Positions 51,415 to 63,430 of a stretch of 64,000 bases of DNA are shown here, piece after piece. The position numbers and the translations under genes are program-made. The notes beneath the pieces are model-generated. The model saw only the letters and a list, made by a program, of their open reading frames with translations. It was not told where the DNA came from and did not search any database. How positions within the stretch are numbered: the first letter of the stretch is position 1; the number at the start of each line of letters is the position of its first letter. Origin of the DNA: Parietaria judaica (lineage: Eukaryota; Streptophyta; Magnoliopsida; Rosales; Urticaceae); contig OX940871.1 of the NCBI GenBank assembly GCA_954871525.1, forward strand, positions 29,114,586 through 29,178,585, written 5' to 3'.

Positions 51415-54400
51415 CTCGTCAACATTTTAATCCTTGCATATTTTTGCATGAGAACTCTTGTTATATTCAAATTCCAATGTATAAGCCCTAAAATCATTAT
51501 TTTTTCAATTGGTTCGAAATTTTATAACTCTTGTTATATTAAAATTCCAATGTATAAGCCCTAAAATCATTATTTTTTCAATTGGTTTGAAATTTAAGGT
51601 TGTAAAAAATGTAAAATAAAGAAATGCTATAGGAAATGCTATAGCATTTCCTATGGCATTTCTCGTCAACAATTTAATCCTTGCATATTTTTGCATGAGA
51701 ACTCTTGTTATATTCAAATTCCAATGTATAAGCCCTAAAATCATTATTTTTTCAATTGGTTTGAAATTTAAGGTCGTAAAAAATGTAAAATAAACAAATG
51801 CTATAGGAAATGCTATAGCATTTCGTATGGCATTTCTCGTCAACATTTAAATCCTTGCATATTTTTGCATGAGAACTCTTGTTATATTCAAATTCCAATG
51901 TATAAGCCCTAAAATCATTATTTTTTCAATTGGTTCGAAATTTTATAACTCTTGTTATATTAAAATTCCAATGTATAAGCCCTAAAATCATTATTTTTTC
52001 AATTGGTTTAAAATTTAAGGTTGTAAAAAATGTAAAATAAAGAAATGCTATAGGAAATGCTATAGCATTTCCTATGGCATTTCTCGTCAACAATTTAATC
52101 CTTGCATATTTTTGCATGAGAACTCTTGTTATATTCAAATTCCAATGTATAAGCCCTAAAATCATTATTTTTTCAATTGGTTTGAAATTTAAGGTCGTAA
52201 AAAATGTAAAATAAAGAAATGCTATAGGAAATGCTATAGCATTTCGTATGGCATTTCTCGTCAACATTTTAATCCTTGCATATTTTTGCATGAGAACTCT
52301 TGTTATATTCAAATTCCAATGTATAAGCCCTAAAATCATTATTTTTTCAATTGGTTCGAAATTTTATAACTCTTGTTATATTAAAATTCCAATGTATAAG
52401 CCCTAAAATCATTATTTTTTCAATTGGTTTGAAATTTAAGGTTGTAAAAAATGTAAAATAAAGAAATGCTATAGGAAATGCTATAGCATTTCCTATGGCA
52501 TTTCTCGTCAACAATTTAATCCTTGCATATTTTTGCATGAGAACTCTTGTTATATTCAAATTCCAATGTATAAGCCCTAAAATCATTATTTTTTCAATTG
52601 GTTTGAAATTTAAGGTCGTAAAAAATGTAAAATAAACAAATGCTATAGGAAATGCTATAGCATTTCGTATGGCATTTCTCGTCAACATTTTAATCCTTGC
52701 ATATTTTTGCATGAGAACTCTTGTTATATTCAAATTCCAATGTATAAGCCCTAAAATCATTATTTTTTCAATTGGTTCGAAATTTTATAACTCTTGTTAT
52801 ATTAAAATTCCAATCTATAAGCCCTAAAATCATTATTTTTTCAATTGGTTTGAAATTTAAGGTTGTAAAAAGTGTAAAATAAAGAAATGCTATAGGAAAT
52901 GCTATAGCATTTCCTATGGCATTTCTCGTCAACAATTTAATCCTTGCATATTTTTGCATGAGAACTCTTGTTATATTCAAATTCCAATGTATAAGTCCTA
53001 AAATCATTATTTTTTCAATTGGTTTGAAATTTAAGGTCGTAAAAAATGTAAAATAAACAAATGCTATAGGAAATGCTATAGCATTTCGTATGGCATTTCT
53101 CGTCAACATTTTAATCCTTGCATATTTTTGCATGAGAACTCTTGTTATATTCAAATTCCAATGTATAAGCCCTAAAATCATTATTTTTTCAATTGGTTCG
53201 AAATTTTATAACTCTTGTTATATTAAAATTCCAATGTATAAGCCCTAAAATCATTATTTTTTCAATTGGTTTAAAATTTAAGGTTGTAAAAAATGTAAAA
53301 TAAAGAAATGCTATAGGAAATGCTATAGCATTTCCTATGGCATTTCTCGTCAACAATTTAATCCTTGCATATTTTTGCATGAGAACTCTTGTTATATTCA
53401 AATTCCAATGTATAAGCCCTAAAATCATTATTTTTTCAATTGGTTTGAAATTTAAGGTCGTAAAAAATGTAAAATAAAGAAATGCTATAGGAAATGCTAT
53501 AGCATTTCGTATGGCATTTCTCGTCAACATTTTAATCCTTGCATATTTTTGCATGAGAACTCTTGTTATATTCAAATTCCAATGTATAAGCCCTAAAATC
53601 ATTATTTTTTCAATTGGTTCGAAATTTTATAACTCTTGTTATATTAAAATTCCAATGTATAAGCCCTAAAATCATTATTTTTTCAATTGGTTTAAAATTT
53701 AAGGTTGTAAAAAATGTAAAATAAAGAAATGCTATAGGAAATGCTATAGCATTTCCTATGGCATTTCTCGTCAACAATTTAATCCTTGCATATTTTTGCA
53801 TGAGAACTCTTGTTATATTCAAATTCCAATGTATAAGCCCTAAAATCATTATTTTTTCAATTGGTTTGAAATTTAAGGTCGTAAAAAATGTAAAATAAAG
53901 AAATGCTATAGGAAATGCTATAGCATTTCGTATGGCATTTCTCGTCAACATTTTAATCCTTGCATATTTTTGCATGAGAACTCTTGTTATATTCAAATTC
54001 CAATGTATAAGCCCTAAAATCATTATTTTTTCAATTGGTTCGAAATTTTATAACTCTTGTTATATTAAAATTCCAATGTATAAGCCCTAAAATCATTATT
54101 TTTTCAATTGGTTTAAAATTTAAGGTTGTAAAAAATGTAAAATAAAGAAATGCTATAGGAAATGCTATAGCATTTCCTATGGCATTTCTCGTCAACAATT
54201 TAATCCTTGCATATTTTTGCATGAGAACTCTTGTTATATTCAAATTCCAATGTATAAGCCCTAAAATCATTATTTTTTCAATTGGTTTGAAATTTAAGGT
54301 CGTAAAAAATGTAAAATAAAGAAATGCTATAGGAAATGCTATAGCATTTCGTATGGCATTTCTCGTCAACATTTTAATCCTTGCATATTTTTGCATGAGA

Positions 54401-57400
54401 ACTCTTGTTATATTCAAATTCCAATGTATAAGCCCTAAAATCATTATTTTTTCAATTGGTTCGAAATTTTATAACTCTTGTTATATTAAAATTCCAATGT
54501 ATAAGCCCTAAAATCATTATTTTTTCAATTGGTTTAAAATTTAAGGTTGTAAAAAATGTAAAATAAAGAAATGCTATAGGAAATGCTATAGCATTTCCTA
54601 TGGCATTTCTCGTCAACAATTTAATCCTTGCATATTTTTGCATGAGAACTCTTGTTATATTCAAATTCCAATGTATAAGCCCTAAAATCATTATTTTTTC
54701 AATTGGTTTGAAATTTAAGGTCGTAAAAAATGTAAAATAAAGAAATGCTATAGGAAATGCTATAGCATTTCCTATGGCATTTCTCGTCAACATTTTAATC
54801 CTTGCATATTTTTGCATGAGAACTCTTGTTATATTCAAATTCCAATGTATAAGCCCTAAAATCATTATTTTTTCAATTGGTTCGAAATTTTATAACTCTT
54901 GTTATATTAAAATTCCAATGTATAAGCCCTAAAATCATTATTTTTTCAATTGGTTTGAAATTTAAGGTTGTAAAAAATGTAAAATAAAGAAATGCTATAG
55001 GAAATGCTATAGCATTTCCTATGGCATTTCTCGTCAACAATTTAATCCTTGCATATTTTTGCATGAGAACTCTTGTTATATTCAAATTCCAATGTATAAG
55101 CCCTAAAATCATTATTTTTTCAATTGGTTTGAAATTTAAGGTCGTAAAAAATGTAAAATAAACAAATGCTATAGGAAATGCTATAGCATTTCGTATGGCA
55201 TTTCTCGTCAACATTTTAATCCTTGCATATTTTTGCATGAGAACTCTTGTTATATTCAAATTCCAATGTATAAGCCCTAAAATCATTATTTTTTCAATTG
55301 GTTCGAAATTTTATAACTCTTGTTATATTAAAATTCCAATCTATAAGCCCTAAAATCATTATTTTTTCAATTGGTTTGAAATTTAAGGTTGTAAAAAGTG
55401 TAAAATAAAGAAATGCTATAGGAAATGCTATAGCATTTCCTATGGCATTTCTCGTCAACAATTTAATCCTTGCATATTTTTGCATGAGAACTCTTGTTAT
55501 ATTCAAATTCCAATGTATAAGCCCTAAAATCATTATTTTTTCAATTGGTTTGAAATTTAAGGTCGTAAAAAATGTAAAATAAACAAATGCTATAGGAAAT
55601 GCTATAGCATTTCGTATGGCATTTCTCGTCAACATTTTAATCCTTGCATATTTTTGCATGAGAACTCTTGTTATATTCAAATTCCAATGTATAAGCCCTA
55701 AAATCATTATTTTTTCAATTGGTTCGAAATTTTATAACTCTTGTTATATTAAAATTCCAATGTATAAGCCCTAAAATCATTATTTTTTCAATTGGTTTAA
55801 AATTTAAGGTTGTAAAAAATGTAAAATAAAGAAATGCTATAGGAAATGCTATAGCATTTCCTATGGCATTTCTCGTCAACAATTTAATCCTTGCATATTT
55901 TTGCATGAGAACTCTTGTTATATTCAAATTCCAATGTATAAGCCCTAAAATCATTATTTTTTCAATTGGTTTGAAATTTAAGGTCGTAAAAAATGTAAAA
56001 TAAAGAAATGCTATAGGAAATGCTATAGCATTTCGTATGGCATTTCTCGTCAACATTTTAATCCTTGCATATTTTTGCATGAGAACTCTTGTTATATTCA
56101 AATTCCAATGTATAAGCCCTAAAATCATTATTTTTTCAATTGGTTCGAAATTTTATAACTCTTGTTATATTAAAATTCCAATGTATAAGCCCTAAAATCA
56201 TTATTTTTTCAATTGGTTTAAAATTTAAGGTTGTAAAAAATGTAAAATAAAGAAATGCTATAGGAAATGCTATAGCATTTCCTATGGCATTTCTCGTCAA
56301 CAATTTAATCCTTGCATATTTTTGCATGAGAACTCTTGTTATATTCAAATTCCAATGTATAAGCCCTAAAATCATTATTTTTTCAATTGGTTTGAAATTT
56401 AAGGTCGTAAAAAATGTAAAATAAAGAAATGCTATAGGAAATGCTATAGCATTTCGTATGGCATTTCTCGTCAACATTTTAATCCTTGCATATTTTTGCA
56501 TGAGAACTCTTGTTATATTCAAATTCCAATGTATAAGCCCTAAAATCATTATTTTTTCAATTGGTTCGAAATTTTATAACTCTTGTTATATTAAAATTCC
56601 AATGTATAAGCCCTAAAATCATTATTTTTTCAATTGGTTTGAAATTTAAGGTTGTAAAAAATGTAAAATAAAGAAATGCTATAGGAAATGCTATAGCATT
56701 TCCTATGGCATTTCTCGTCAACAATTTAATCCTTGCATATTTTTGCATGAGAACTCTTGTTATATTCAAATTCCAATGTATAAGCCCTAAAATCATTATT
56801 TTTTCAATTGGTTTGAAATTTAAGGTCGTAAAAAATGTAAAATAAACAAATGCTATAGGAAATGCTATAGCATTTCGTATGGCATTTCTCGTCAACATTT
56901 TAATCCTTGCATATTTTTGCATGAGAACTCTTGTTATATTCAAATTCCAATGTATAAGCCCTAAAATCATTATTTTTTCAATTGGTTCGAAATTTTATAA
57001 CTCTTGTTATATTAAAATTCCAATCTATAAGCCCTAAAATCATTATTTTTTCAATTGGTTTGAAATTTAAGGTTGTAAAAAGTGTAAAATAAAGAAATGC
57101 TATAGGAAATGCTATAGCATTTCCTATGGCATTTCTCGTCAACAATTTAATCCTTGCATATTTTTGCATGAGAACTCTTGTTATATTCAAATTCCAATGT
57201 ATAAGCCCTAAAATCATTATTTTTTCAATTGGTTTGAAATTTAAGGTCGTAAAAAATGTAAAATAAACAAATGCTATAGGAAATGCTATAGCATTTCGTA
57301 TGGCATTTCTCGTCAACATTTTAATCCTTGCATATTTTTGCATGAGAACTCTTGTTATATTCAAATTCCAATGTATAAGCCCTAAAATCATTATTTTTTC

Positions 57401-57417
57401 AATTGGTTCGAAATTTT

Positions 57418-58012
57418 ATAACTCTTGTTATATTAAAATTCCAATCTATAAGCCCTAAAATCATTATTTTTTCAATTGGTTTGAAATTTAAGGTTGTAAA
57501 AAGTGTAAAATAAAGAAATGCTATAGGAAATGCTATAGCATTTCCTATGGCATTTCTCGTCAACAATTTAATCCTTGCATATTTTTGCATGAGAACTCTT
57601 GTTATATTCAAATTCCAATGTATAAGCCCTAAAATCATTATTTTTTCAATTGGTTTGAAATTTAAGGTCGTAAAAAATGTAAAATAAACAAATGCTATAG
57701 GAAATGCTATAGCATTTCCTATGGCATTTCTCGTCAACAATTTAATCCTTGCATATTTTTGCATGAGAACTCTTGTTATATTCAAATTCCAATGTATAAG
57801 CCCTAAAATCATTATTTTTTCAATTGGTTTGAAATTTAAGGTCGTAAAAAATGTAAAATAAACAAATGCTATAGGAAATGCTATAGCATTTCGTATGGCA
57901 TTTCTCGTCAACATTTTAATCCTTGCATATTTTTGCATGAGAACTCTTGTTATATTCAAATTCCAATGTATAAGCCCTAAAATCATTATTTTTTCAATTG
58001 GTTCGAAATTTT
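57418..58012 (+). repeat. 595-bp unit: 421-bp HOR with one extra monomer
   Basis: This interval holds three full monomers plus the 73-bp remnant. The extra 174 bp lies about 57,665-57,838 and repeats the adjacent monomer with GGTCGTAAAAAATG and AAACAAATG. A related interval of about 593 bp lies between 61,153 and 61,746, where one copy has GGTCGTAAAAATG with one A fewer. The shared form suggests that the right-hand run was copied from this part of the array. Confidence 0.88.
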
Positions 58013-58854
58013 ATAACTCTTGTTATATTAAAATTCCAATCAATAAGCCCTAAAATCATTATTTTTTCAATTGGTTTGAAATTTAAGGTTGTAAAAAGTG
58101 TAAAATAAAGAAATGCTATAGGAAATGCTATAGCATTTCCTATGGCATTTCTCGTCAACAATTTAATCCTTGCATATTTTTGCATGAGAACTCTTGTTAT
58201 ATTCAAATTCCAATGTATAAGCCCTAAAATCATTATTTTTTCAATTGGTTTGAAATTTAAGGTCGTAAAAAATGTAAAATAAACAAATGCTATAGGAAAT
58301 GCTATAGCATTTCGTATGGCATTTCTCGTCAACATTTTAATCCTTGCATATTTTTGCATGAGAACTCTTGTTATATTCAAATTCCAATGTATAAGCCCTA
58401 AAATCATTATTTTTTCAATTGGTTCGAAATTTTATAACTCTTGTTATATTAAAATTCCAATCTATAAGCCCTAAAATCATTATTTTTTCAATTGGTTTGA
58501 AATTTAAGGTTGTAAAAAGTGTAAAATAAAGAAATGCTATAGGAAATGCTATAGCATTTCCTATGGCATTTCTCGTCAACAATTTAATCCTTGCATATTT
58601 TTGCATGAGAACTCTTGTTATATTCAAATTCCAATGTATAAGCCCTAAAATCATTATTTTTTCAATTGGTTTGAAATTTAAGGTCGTAAAAAATGTAAAA
58701 TAAACAAATGCTATAGGAAATGCTATAGCATTTCGTATGGCATTTCTCGTCAACATTTTAATCCTTGCATATTTTTGCATGAGAACTCTTGTTATATTCA
58801 AATTCCAATGTATAAGCCCTAAAATCATTATTTTTTCAATTGGTTCGAAATTTT

Positions 58855-60732
58855 ATAACTCTTGTTATATTAAAATTCCAATGTATAACCCTAAAATCAT
58901 TATTTTTTCAATTGGTTTGAAATTTAAGGTTGTAAAAAATGTAAAATAAAGAAATTCTATAGGAAATGCTATAACATTTCCTATGGCATTTCTCGTCAAC
59001 ATTTTAATCCTTGCATATTTTTGCATGAGAACTCTTGTTATATTCAAATTCCAATGTATAAGCCCTAAAATCATTATTTTTTCAATTGGTTCGAAATTTT
59101 AGGTCGTAAACAATGTAAAATAAACAAATGCTATAGGAAATGCTAGCATTTCCTATGGCATTTCTCGTCAACAATTTAATCCTTGCATATTTTTGCATGA
59201 GAGCTCTTGTTATATTCAAATTCCAATGTATAATCCCTAAACTCATTATATTTTCAATTGGTTCGAAATTTAAGGTTGTAAAAAATGTAAAATAAAAAAA
59301 TGCAATAGGAAATGCTTTAGCATTACCTATGGCATTTCTCGTCAACAATTTAATCCTTGCATATTTTTGCATGAGAACTATTGTCATATTCAAATTCCAA
59401 TGTATAAGCTTTAAAATTATTATTTTTTCAATTGGTTAGAAATTTAAGGTTGTAAAAAATGTAAAATAAAGAAATGCTATAGGAAATGGTATAGCATTTC
59501 CTATGGCATTTATCGTCAACAATTTAATCCTTGCATATTTTTGCATGAGAACTCTTGTTATATTCAAATTCCAATGTATGAGCCCTAATATCATTATTTT
59601 TTCAATTGGTTCGACTTTTAGGTCGTAAACAATGTAAAATAAAGAAATGCTATAGGAAATGCTATTGCATTTCCTATGGAATTTAACGTTAACAATTTAA
59701 TCCTTGCATATTTTTGCATGAGAACACTTGTAATATTAAAATTTCAATGTATAAGCCCTAAAATCATTATTTTTTCAATTGGTTTGAAATTTAAGGTTGT
59801 AAAAAATGTAAAATAAAGAAATGCTATAGGAAATGCTATAGCATTTCCTATGGCATTTCTCGTCAACATTTTAATCCTTGCATATTTTTGCATTAGAACT
59901 CTTGTTATATTCAAATTCCAATGAATAAGCCCTAAAATCATTATTTTTTCAATTGGTTCGAAATTTTAGGTCGTAAACAATGTAAAATAAAGAAATTCTA
60001 TAGGAAATGCTAGCATTTCCTATGGCATTTCTCGTCAACAATTTAATCCTTGCATATTTTTGCATGAGAACTCTTGTTATATTCAAATTCCAATGTATAA
60101 GCCCTAAAATCATTATTTTTTCAATTGGTTTGAAATTTAAGGTTGTAAAAAATGTAAAATAAAGAAATGCTATAGGAAATGCTATAGCATTTCCTATGGC
60201 ATTTCTCGTCAACATTTTAATCCTTGCATATTTTTGCATGAGAACTCTTGTTATATTCAAATTCCAATGTATAAGCCCTAAAATCATTATTTTTTCAATT
60301 GGTTCGAAATTTTATAACTCTTGTTATATTAAAATTCCAATGTATAAGCCCTAAAATCATTATTTTTTCAATTGTTTTGAAATTTAAGGTTGTAAAAAAT
60401 GTAAAATAAAGAAATTCTATAGGAAATGCTATAGCATTTCCTATGGCATTTCTCGTCAACATTTTAATCCTTGCATATTTTGCATGAGAACTCTTGTTAT
60501 ATTCAAATTCCAATGTATAAGCCCTAAAATCATTATTTTTTCAATTGGTTCGAAATTTTAGGTCGTAAACAATGTAAAATAAACAAATGCCATAGGAAAT
60601 GCTAGCATTTCCTATGGCATTTCTCGTCAACAATTTAATCCTTGCATATTTTTGCATGAGAACTCTTGTTATATTCAAATTCCAATGTATAAGCCCTAAA
60701 ATCATTATTTTTTCAATTGGTTCGAAATTTTA
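58855..60732 (+). repeat. Block B, second copy
   Basis: This matches 49,130-50,340 through the shared marks CATGAGAGCTCTTG (59,199), CTCATTATATTTTC (59,242), AATGTATGAGCCC (59,574), AACGTTAACAATTT (59,685) and CCAATGAATAAGCCC (59,918). It starts with a monomer lacking GC in AATGTATAACCCTAAAATC (58,881), a variant also seen at 60,762 and 63,461. It interrupts the 421-bp array. A lone 421-type junction lies near 60,314. Confidence 0.86.
60585..60622. repeat. Perfect 38-bp palindrome
   Basis: AAATGCCATAGGAAATGCT is followed immediately by its exact reverse complement. The next flanking pair fails because the left flank is AAAC rather than AAAG. It has the same C-for-T change as the 27,422 palindrome but sits in a different repeat lineage (AAACAAATG type), so the change probably arose independently or moved by conversion. 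Confidence 0.93.
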
Positions 60733-61152
60733 TAACTCTTGTTATATTAAAATTCCAATGTATAACCCTAAAATCATTATTTTTTCAATTGGTTTGAAAT
60801 TTAAGGTTGTAAAAAATGTAAAATAAAGAAATTCTATAGGAAATGCTATAACATTTCCTATGGCATTTCTCGTCAACATTTTAATCCTTGCATATTTTTG
60901 CATGAGAACTCTTGTTATATTCAAATTCCAATGTATAAGCCCTAAAATCATTATTTTTTCAATTGGTTCGAAATTTTAGGTCGTAAACAATGTAAAATAA
61001 ACAAATGCTATAGGAAATGCTATAGCATTTCGTATGGCATTTCTCGTCAACATTTTAATCCTTGCATATTTTTGCATGAGAACTCTTGTTATATTCAAAT
61101 TCCAATGTATAAGCCCTAAAATCATTATTTTTTCAATTGGTTCGAAATTTTA
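60733..61152 (+). repeat. Transition segment between block B and the second 421-bp run
   Basis: The first about 250 bp repeat the beginning of block B (58,855 onward, offset about 1,878 bp), including AATGTATAACCCTAAAATC and GCTATAACATTTCC. Near 60,985-61,030 a monomer with GTCGTAAACAATG is joined to one with AAACAAATG and CATTTCGTATGG, the mark of the 421-bp array. It looks like an exchange junction between two repeat lineages. Confidence 0.78.
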
Positions 61153-63430
61153 TAACTCTTGTTATATTAAAATTCCAATCTATAAGCCCTAAAATCATTA
61201 TTTTTTCAATTGGTTTGAAATTTAAGGTTGTAAAAAGTGTAAAATAAAGAAATGCTATAGGAAATGCTATAGCATTTCCTATGGCATTTCTCGTCAACAA
61301 TTTAATCCTTGCATATTTTTGCATGAGAACTCTTGTTATATTCAAATTCCAATGTATAAGCCCTAAAATCATTATTTTTTCAATTGGTTTGAAATTTAAG
61401 GTCGTAAAAAATGTAAAATAAACAAATGCTATAGGAAATGCTATAGCATTTCCTATGGCATTTCTCGTCAACAATTTAATCCTTGCATATTTTTGCATGA
61501 GAACTCTTGTTATATTCAAATTCCAATGTATAAGCCCTAAAATCATTATTTTTTCAATTGGTTTGAAATTTAAGGTCGTAAAAATGTAAAATAAACAAAT
61601 GCTATAGGAAATGCTATAGCATTTCGTATGGCATTTCTCGTCAACATTTTAATCCTTGCATATTTTTGCATGAGAACTCTTGTTATATTCAAATTCCAAT
61701 GTATAAGCCCTAAAATCATTATTTTTTCAATTGGTTCGAAATTTTATAACTCTTGTTATATTAAAATTCCAATGTATAAGCCCTAAAATCATTATTTTTT
61801 CAATTGGTTTAAAATTTAAGGTTGTAAAAAATGTAAAATAAAGAAATGCTATAGGAAATGCTATAGCATTTCCTATGGCATTTCTCGTCAACAATTTAAT
61901 CCTTGCATATTTTTGCATGAGAACTCTTGTTATATTCAAATTCCAATGTATAAGCCCTAAAATCATTATTTTTTCAATTGGTTTGAAATTTAATGTTGTA
62001 AAAAATGTAAAATAAAGAAATGCTATAGGAAATGCTATAGCATTTCGTATGGCATTTCTCGTCAACATTTTAATCCTTGCATATTTTTGCATGAGAACTC
62101 TTGTTATATTCAAATTCCAATGTATAAGCCCTAAAATCATTATTTTTTCAATTGGTTCGAAATTTTATAACTCTTGTTATATTAAAATTCCAATGTATAA
62201 GCCCTAAAATCATTATTTTTTCAATTGGTTTGAAATTTAAGGTTGTAAAAAATGTAAAATAAAGAAATGCTATAGGAAATGCTATAGCATTTCCTATGGC
62301 ATTTCTCGTCAACAATTTAATCCTTGCATATTTTTGCATGAGAACTCTTGTTATATTCAAATTCCAATGTATAAGCCCTAAAATCATTATTTTTTCAATT
62401 GGTTTGAAATTTAAGGTCGTAAAAAATGTAAAATAAACAAATGCTATAGGAAATGCTATAGCATTTCGTATGGCATTTCTCGTCAACATTTTAATCCTTG
62501 CATATTTTTGCATGAGAACTCTTGTTATATTCAAATTCCAATGTATAAGCCCTAAAATCATTATTTTTTCAATTGGTTCGAAATTTTATAACTCTTGTTA
62601 TATTAAAATTCCAATCTATAAGCCCTAAAATCATTATTTTTTCAATTGGTTTGAAATTTAAGGTTGTAAAAAGTGTAAAATAAAGAAATGCTATAGGAAA
62701 TGCTATAGCATTTCCTATGGCATTTCTCGTCAACAATTTAATCCTTGCATATTTTTGCATGAGAACTCTTGTTATATTCAAATTCCAATGTATAAGCCCT
62801 AAAATCATTATTTTTTCAATTGGTTTGAAATTTAAGGTCGTAAAAAATGTAAAATAAACAAATGCTATAGGAAATGCTATAGCATTTCGTATGGCATTTC
62901 TCGTCAACATTTTAATCCTTGCATATTTTTGCATGAGAACTCTTGTTATATTCAAATTCCAATGTATAAGCCCTAAAATCATTATTTTTTCAATTGGTTC
63001 GAAATTTTATAACTCTTGTTATATTAAAATTCCAATCTATAAGCCCTAAAATCATTATTTTTTCAATTGGTTTGAAATTTAAGGTTGTAAAAAGTGTAAA
63101 ATAAAGAAATGCTATAGGAAATGCTATAGCATTTCCTATGGCATTTCTCGTCAACAATTTAATCCTTGCATATTTTTGCATGAGAACTCTTGTTATATTC
63201 AAATTCCAATGTATAAGCCCTAAAATCATTATTTTTTCAATTGGTTTGAAATTTAAGGTCGTAAAAAATGTAAAATAAACAAATGCTATAGGAAATGCTA
63301 TAGCATTTCGTATGGCATTTCTCGTCAACATTTTAATCCTTGCATATTTTTGCATGAGAACTCTTGTTATATTCAAATTCCAATGTATAAGCCCTAAAAT
63401 CATTATTTTTTCAATTGGTTCGAAATTTTA
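61153..63430 (+). repeat. 421-bp HOR, second run
   Basis: Junctions lie near 61,153, 61,746, 62,167, 62,588, 63,009 and 63,430: one 593-bp interval and then four of 421 bp. The type order is C* (long), G, C, C*, C*. Such C* units also precede block B at 58.4 kb, and the segment from about 62,990 on matches 58,415 on at an offset of 4,575 bp. Confidence 0.92.

Larger units (their letters stand above)
51103..58854 (+). repeat. 421-bp HOR array, 18 units
   Basis: The junction GAAATTTTATAACTC recurs every 421 bp from about 51,103 to 58,855, with one 595-bp interval (57,418-58,013). A unit is two full 174-bp monomers plus a 73-bp remnant that lost about 101 bp, including its dyad and flanks. Unit haplotypes differ at linked sites: AAAGAAATG with GGTTTAAAATTT (type G), AAACAAATG with GGTTTGAAATTT (type C), and type C with AATCTATAAG and AAAAAGTGTAAAAT (type C*). 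The right arm of one dyad per unit usually reads CATTTCGTATGG. Confidence 0.95.
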
